This document shows positions 59,308 through 64,000 of a stretch of DNA of 64,000 bases, piece by piece. The position numbers were made by a program, and so were the translations under genes. The notes under the pieces were generated by a model. That model did not search any database, was not told the origin of the DNA, and worked only from the letters and a program-made list of their open reading frames with translations. Source of the stretch: Varibaculum prostatecancerukia. Its GTDB lineage: Bacteria; Actinomycetota; Actinomycetes; Actinomycetales; Actinomycetaceae. The stretch lies in NCBI RefSeq assembly GCF_943169825.2, contig NZ_OW968402.1, positions 2,108,001-2,172,000 of the forward strand, read 5' to 3'. The number at the start of each line of letters is the position of its first letter. Position 1 is the stretch's first letter.

Positions 59308-60522
59308 ATGCTCACGCCAACTACTTTTGGAACCCCCATGTCGAAATCCGCTTTGCGGGTATTATTGCTCGGCTCGGGAGAGTTAGGTAAAGAATTGGCG
59401 ATTGCATTCACTCGACTAGGGGTGGAAGTCCACGCAGCGGATCGCTACCAAAACGCCCCGGCACAGCAGGTGGCGCACTATTCCTACGTTCTAGATATGA
59501 CCGACGGTAAACAGGTAGATTTCCTGGTGAAAAAGGTGCGCCCGCATTTTATTATTCCGGAAATTGAGGCTATAGCTACCGCCACTTTGGAAGAAATCGC
59601 AGCTTCCAGCCAGGTGACGGTAATCCCCACTGCTCACGCCACTCGTCTCACTATGGATCGGGAAGGTATCCGCCGCCTCGCCGCCGAGGAACTGGGTATC
59701 CCCACTTCCCGGTATGTGTTTGCTTCCGGGGAGGAGGAAATGCGCCAGGCGGTAGACAAAATCGGGCTGCCCTGCATCGTAAAACCGGTAATGTCCTCTT
59801 CTGGAAAGGGCCAGTCCCTGCTGAAAACCCCAGCGGATATTGAGCCTGCCTGGCATTACGCTCTGGAGGGAGGACGCGGCGCCAGCCAGGGACGAGTAAT
59901 CGTGGAAGGCCTGGTGGATTTCGACTATGAAATCACCCTATTGACGGTGCGTTCTCTCGACCAGCAGACGGGACAGACAGTCACTAGTTTTTGCGAACCT
60001 ATAGGTCACCTGCAGGTAAATGGGGATTATCACGAGTCTTGGCAACCGACACCTATGGAAAGTGGGGTGCTAGAAAAAGCGCAAGCTATTTCCGAGAAAG
60101 TTACCACCGCCCTGGGTGGGCGCGGCATTTTCGGGGTAGAACTGTTCATTTGCGGAGATGAAGTCCTCTTTTCCGAGGTGTCGCCGCGTCCTCATGACAC
60201 CGGCATGGTGACTATGGCTTCTGGTTACCTCTCCGAGTTTGAGCTCCATGCCCGCGCTATTTTAGGGCTACCGGTCGATACCCGCCTGCGTACTCCGGCG
60301 GCCTCCGCGGTGATTTGCGCTCCGCTTGCAAGCGCCGCTCCGGTTTATCGCGGTTTAGCGTCAGCTCTTGCTATTCCGGAAGTAGATTTAAGGCTATTTG
60401 GTAAACCGGATTCTCGCCCCGGCAGGCGAATGGGAGTGGCGTTGGCGCGCGGAAATAACATTGACCAGGCGCGGGAACGCGCCAAGAAGGCTGCCGGATT
60501 AATCACGGTTCAAGATGCCTGA
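59308..60522 (+). CDS. purT: Formate-dependent GAR transformylase PurT
   Basis: 404 residues; the first 12 may precede the true start at an in-frame ATG ([20 protein letters not shown]). ATP-grasp enzyme: N-terminal domain [35 protein letters not shown]-grasp core [16 protein letters not shown] and [16 protein letters not shown]. Makes formyl-glycinamide ribonucleotide from formate and ATP in purine synthesis. Stands alone here. Confidence 0.95.
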   Translation: MLTPTTFGTPMSKSALRVLLLGSGELGKELAIAFTRLGVEVHAADRYQNAPAQQVAHYSYVLDMTDGKQVDFLVKKVRPHFIIPEIEAIATATLEEIAASSQVTVIPTAHATRLTMDREGIRRLAAEELGIPTSRYVFASGEEEMRQAVDKIGLPCIVKPVMSSSGKGQSLLKTPADIEPAWHYALEGGRGASQGRVIVEGLVDFDYEITLLTVRSLDQQTGQTVTSFCEPIGHLQVNGDYHESWQPTPMESGVLEKAQAISEKVTTALGGRGIFGVELFICGDEVLFSEVSPRPHDTGMVTMASGYLSEFELHARAILGLPVDTRLRTPAASAVICAPLASAAPVYRGLASALAIPEVDLRLFGKPDSRPGRRMGVALARGNNIDQARERAKKAAGLITVQDA

Positions 60523-60745
60523 TAAACCGGGAATAATAGTTTTTACTTTCGAGCAGTAAACCTATTTTTTCGCTTTCTACCGGTTATCTTGGCTATATTC
60601 AGCAATAAATACCACCGATTTTATTTTTAGGTTGCCGCCTTTATCGGTTTTGTTTTCGATATTATTTAACAAGATATAGAAATGCATTATTGCCGGCGTT
60701 AAAATAAGAGGCAAAAGCAAACCTCGAAAAGGGAAAGGTAAAAGT

Positions 60746-61069
60746 ATGGCCAGAAAAACCAGAATTGTTCTGATTGATGATATTAACGGCGAACTTGGGG
60801 ATGAAACCATTAAGTTCGGTCTTGACGGCGTTGATTACGAAATCGATTTAACTACCGAAAATGCCAAGAAGTTCCGTGACCTTATGGATCCGTGGATTCA
60901 GGCAGGACGCCGGGTAGGGGGACGCCGCGTGGCCGGCACCGATACCCGCCCGGTTTCGGATGCCGCCAAGATTCGTGCCTGGGCACAGAAACAAAATATG
61001 CAGGTTTCCGAAAAGGGACGTATTTCCGCAAAGGTGCGTGCTGCCTACTATCACGCTCATTCAAAATAA
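60746..61069 (+). CDS. lsr2: Nucleoid-associated protein Lsr2
   Basis: 107 residues. N-terminal dimerisation domain (VLIDDINGELGDETIKFGLDGVDYEIDLT), linker, C-terminal DNA-binding domain IRAWAQKQNMQVSEKGRISAKV. The AT-minor-groove loop is K90-G91-R92 instead of the usual RGR. H-NS-like silencer of AT-rich foreign DNA, a plausible silencer of the prophage and other acquired genes. Its own upstream region is AT-rich. Confidence 0.95.
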   Translation: MARKTRIVLIDDINGELGDETIKFGLDGVDYEIDLTTENAKKFRDLMDPWIQAGRRVGGRRVAGTDTRPVSDAAKIRAWAQKQNMQVSEKGRISAKVRAAYYHAHSK

Positions 61070-61122
61070 ATTCGGGACTTATACCCCGTGCAACCTCACT
61101 CTCAAAATGAAAGACTAAAGAT

Positions 61123-61857
61123 ATGACTTACAAATTGATACTGCTCCGTCACGGGCAAAGCGAATGGAATGCTAAAAATCTTTTCACCGGGTGGGTAGAT
61201 GTTCCGCTATCCGACCAGGGCCGCAAGGAAGCCACCCACGGCGGTGAACTATTAAAGCAAGAAAACATCTTGCCGGATATCGTATTCACCTCCCTGCTGC
61301 GCAGGGCGATTATGACCGCCAACCTTTCTTTGGATGCCGCTGATCGGCACTGGATCCCAGTGAAGCGTAACTGGCGTCTAAACGAACGCCACTACGGCGC
61401 TTTGCAGGGCAAAGACAAGAAAGCTATCCGCGACCAGTACGGCGATGAACAGTTCATGCTCTGGCGCCGTTCCTACAGCACTCCTCCCCCAGAAATTGAA
61501 TTGGGATCTGAGTTTTCCCAAGATGCCGATCCGCGTTATGCGGGAGAGCCGATTCCGCGCACCGAATGCCTGGAGCAGGTGCTAGAGCGCTTGCTGCCTT
61601 ATTGGGAACAGGAAATCGTTCCGGAACTCAAGAGTGGCAAGACGGTGCTTATTGCCGCACACGGTAACTCGTTGCGCGCGATTGTAAAGCACCTGGATCA
61701 GATCAGTGACGAGGATATTTCCGGTCTGAATATTCCTACCGGGGTTCCTTTGTACTACGAGCTGGATGAGGATCTACAGCCGGTCAAGAAGGGCGGAACC
61801 TACCTGGATCCGGATGCCGAAGCTAAGATTGCGGCGGTAGCCAACCAGGGCAAGTAA
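61123..61857 (+). CDS. gpmA: 2,3-bisphosphoglycerate-dependent phosphoglycerate mutase
   Basis: 244 residues. Histidine phosphatase fold: phospho-histidine in [20 protein letters not shown] and [14 protein letters not shown]. Interconverts 2- and 3-phosphoglycerate in glycolysis. Followed by a terminator. Confidence 0.97.
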   Translation: MTYKLILLRHGQSEWNAKNLFTGWVDVPLSDQGRKEATHGGELLKQENILPDIVFTSLLRRAIMTANLSLDAADRHWIPVKRNWRLNERHYGALQGKDKKAIRDQYGDEQFMLWRRSYSTPPPEIELGSEFSQDADPRYAGEPIPRTECLEQVLERLLPYWEQEIVPELKSGKTVLIAAHGNSLRAIVKHLDQISDEDISGLNIPTGVPLYYELDEDLQPVKKGGTYLDPDAEAKIAAVANQGK

Positions 61858-61884
61858 CCCTGATAAGCAGTTTTTTCTCTGACA

Positions 61885-61912
61885 GTCCCCGAGGTCGCCC
61901 TCGGGGACTTTG
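61885..61912 (+). terminator. Rho-independent terminator
   Basis: GTCCCCGAGG (61885-61894) pairs with CCTCGGGGAC (61899-61908), loop TCGC, followed by TTTGT. Confidence 0.85.
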
Positions 61913-62205
61913 TCATATCTAGCCCCGGTTCCTTCGGGCTTTGGGGTTAATCCGGCTGCGCCCTCGCAACCGGAAAGAGGTAGATTTTCGGGTCTGAGGG
62001 CGGGGTGAGAGACAAAAAGTGCGAATTGACACAACTTTGGCGTATCTCACTACCGCAGGGGCAAAAAATATGGCAGACTGAGATGTAGGCGCAACCAGCG
62101 CTCGTGTCGCAGGTGACACGTGGGGAAGATATTTCCCGCAGTTACAAAAAGACACTCCACTCGGATCGTCGGGCACGTACCTGCCCGTGGAGGAGATATA
62201 TAAAT

Positions 62206-63339
<1,134 letters not shown>

Positions 63340-63365
63340 ACTAATCAAATAGCAACCACAATTGT

Positions 63366-63390
63366 GGGGGCAGGCGTTTCGCCTGCCCCC
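63366..63390 (+). terminator. Terminator-like hairpin
   Basis: GGGGGCAGGCG (63366-63376) pairs with CGCCTGCCCCC (63380-63390), 11 bp; no T run. Confidence 0.65.
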
Positions 63391-63538
63391 CATTGCTATG
63401 GTGAGTAGCGCCTGGAGGCTCATACCAAGTCATGGGCTAATGCCCGAACCTTTATTCGCTAGGCGGGTATTGGCATGTTCCCCTGATTAGGTACTAACCC
63501 ATTACCCACCGATGTAGGGCTGATAACCGAAATTTATT

Positions 63539-63573
63539 GCGGGGTCAATGCCCGTTTTGAACATTGACCCCGC
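63539..63573 (-). terminator. Terminator-like hairpin for the minus-strand surface gene
   Basis: GCGGGGTCAATG (63539-63550) pairs with CATTGACCCCGC (63562-63573). Lies 35 nt beyond the stop of the minus-strand gene. Confidence 0.65.
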
Positions 63574-63607
63574 CTGGCGTGATTTACGCTAGCTAAACAG
63601 GTGCTTA

Positions 63608-64000
63608 CTAGCGCGCATGCTTCGGCTGGCGCCGCCGAGCAACCAGGTAGGCTCCGGCACCTGCGCTGATTACGGATAGCCCCAAAATGGTGGACAAATC
63701 AGCTGCCCCGGTGTTCCCGAGGCCGGAACTGGAAGCGTTAGCTTGCTCACCTGCATGTTTACCTGCCGAGGATGACCCGGGTGCGATGCAGTCTTGGTAG
63801 AGCTTCTCGTAGGTGGCTTTCGCCTGATCCAACTGAGTGGTAGCCTGCTGCAAGGCAGCTTCAAATGGCTGCAAGGCAGCTTTAGCCCGTTGATATTCTG
63901 GCTCTGCCTGCTTGACAGTTTCCGCAGCGGCTTCCGTGGCTGCTACCGCAGGCGGATATTCCTGATATTTTCCAATCACCGCAGCAATCGCGTCCTGCGT
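63608..64000 (-). CDS. Sortase-anchored surface protein, C-terminal part
   Basis: The frame is open to the window edge, so the N-terminus lies outside. Visible: an Ala/Glu/Gln-rich helical region (EAAAETVKQAEPEYQRAKAALQPFEAALQQATTQLDQAKATYEKL), a Ser/Gly/Asn linker, the sorting motif variant LGNTG, a hydrophobic helix (ILGLSVISAGAGAYLVA) and RRRQPKHAR. The second residue of the motif is Gly instead of Pro, a variant seen in some Actinobacteria. Attached to the wall by sortase. Confidence 0.85.
   Translation of the reverse strand, partial: TQDAIAAVIGKYQEYPPAVAATEAAAETVKQAEPEYQRAKAALQPFEAALQQATTQLDQAKATYEKLYQDCIAPGSSSAGKHAGEQANASSSGLGNTGAADLSTILGLSVISAGAGAYLVARRRQPKHAR

Overview
The window looks like an actinobacterial chromosome of moderate GC, most likely an Actinomycetaceae relative (Varibaculum, Mobiluncus or Actinomyces type; this is inference). 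The pointers are Lsr2, a DUF3566 membrane protein beside gyrA, DciA after recF, a SenX3/RegX3-type phosphate system, PurT, an LPxTG-anchored surface protein, and phage genes of the actinobacteriophage siphovirus type. No 16S rRNA or other decisive taxonomic marker is present.

Layout. 1-657 is the 3' end of an ABC exporter. 1434-35870 is a complete-looking prophage of about 34.4 kb integrated in tRNA-Ala(UGC), bounded by an exact 19-bp repeat (1434-1452 and 35852-35870). Left to right it holds: a tRNA-like structured RNA, integrase, small proteins, a C5-cytosine methyltransferase facing a two-gene HEPN/DUF262 cassette, three HTH regulators with a leaderless divergent promoter, a zone of small early genes scattered with hairpin repeats (8.8-11.6 kb), a RusA-like resolvase, two HNH proteins, terminase, portal, a MuF protein with a toxin-like tail plus a candidate immunity gene, scaffold, HK97-type capsid, connectors, tail tube, frameshifted tail chaperones, tape measure, Dit, Gp37-like protein, fibres, endolysin and holin-like proteins. 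It looks intact and inducible.

The chromosome to the right carries tRNA-Ala, tRNA-Ile, DUF3566, gyrA and gyrB on the minus strand. Next come an LPxTG surface protein flanked by a duplicated response-regulator 3' end, the regX3-senX3-pstBACS phosphate block, a methyltransferase, dciA, recF and dnaN, then an oligopeptide ABC operon, tRNA-Lys, purT, lsr2, gpmA, a sugar ABC ATPase and the 3' end of a second sortase-anchored protein. The usual dnaA-dnaN-recF-dciA-gyrB-gyrA order is broken by about 9 kb between dciA and gyrB, and dnaA is not next to dnaN.

Strongest leads: (i) the prophage methyltransferase/HEPN/DUF262 module as a candidate defence system; (ii) five hairpins with compensating base changes that carry Shine-Dalgarno sequences on both strands, two of them starting well-formed antisense minigenes; (iii) the MuF-toxin/immunity pair; (iv) a 145-nt tRNA-like cloverleaf at attL; (v) exchange of the tRNA-Ala CCA end and terminator by integration.
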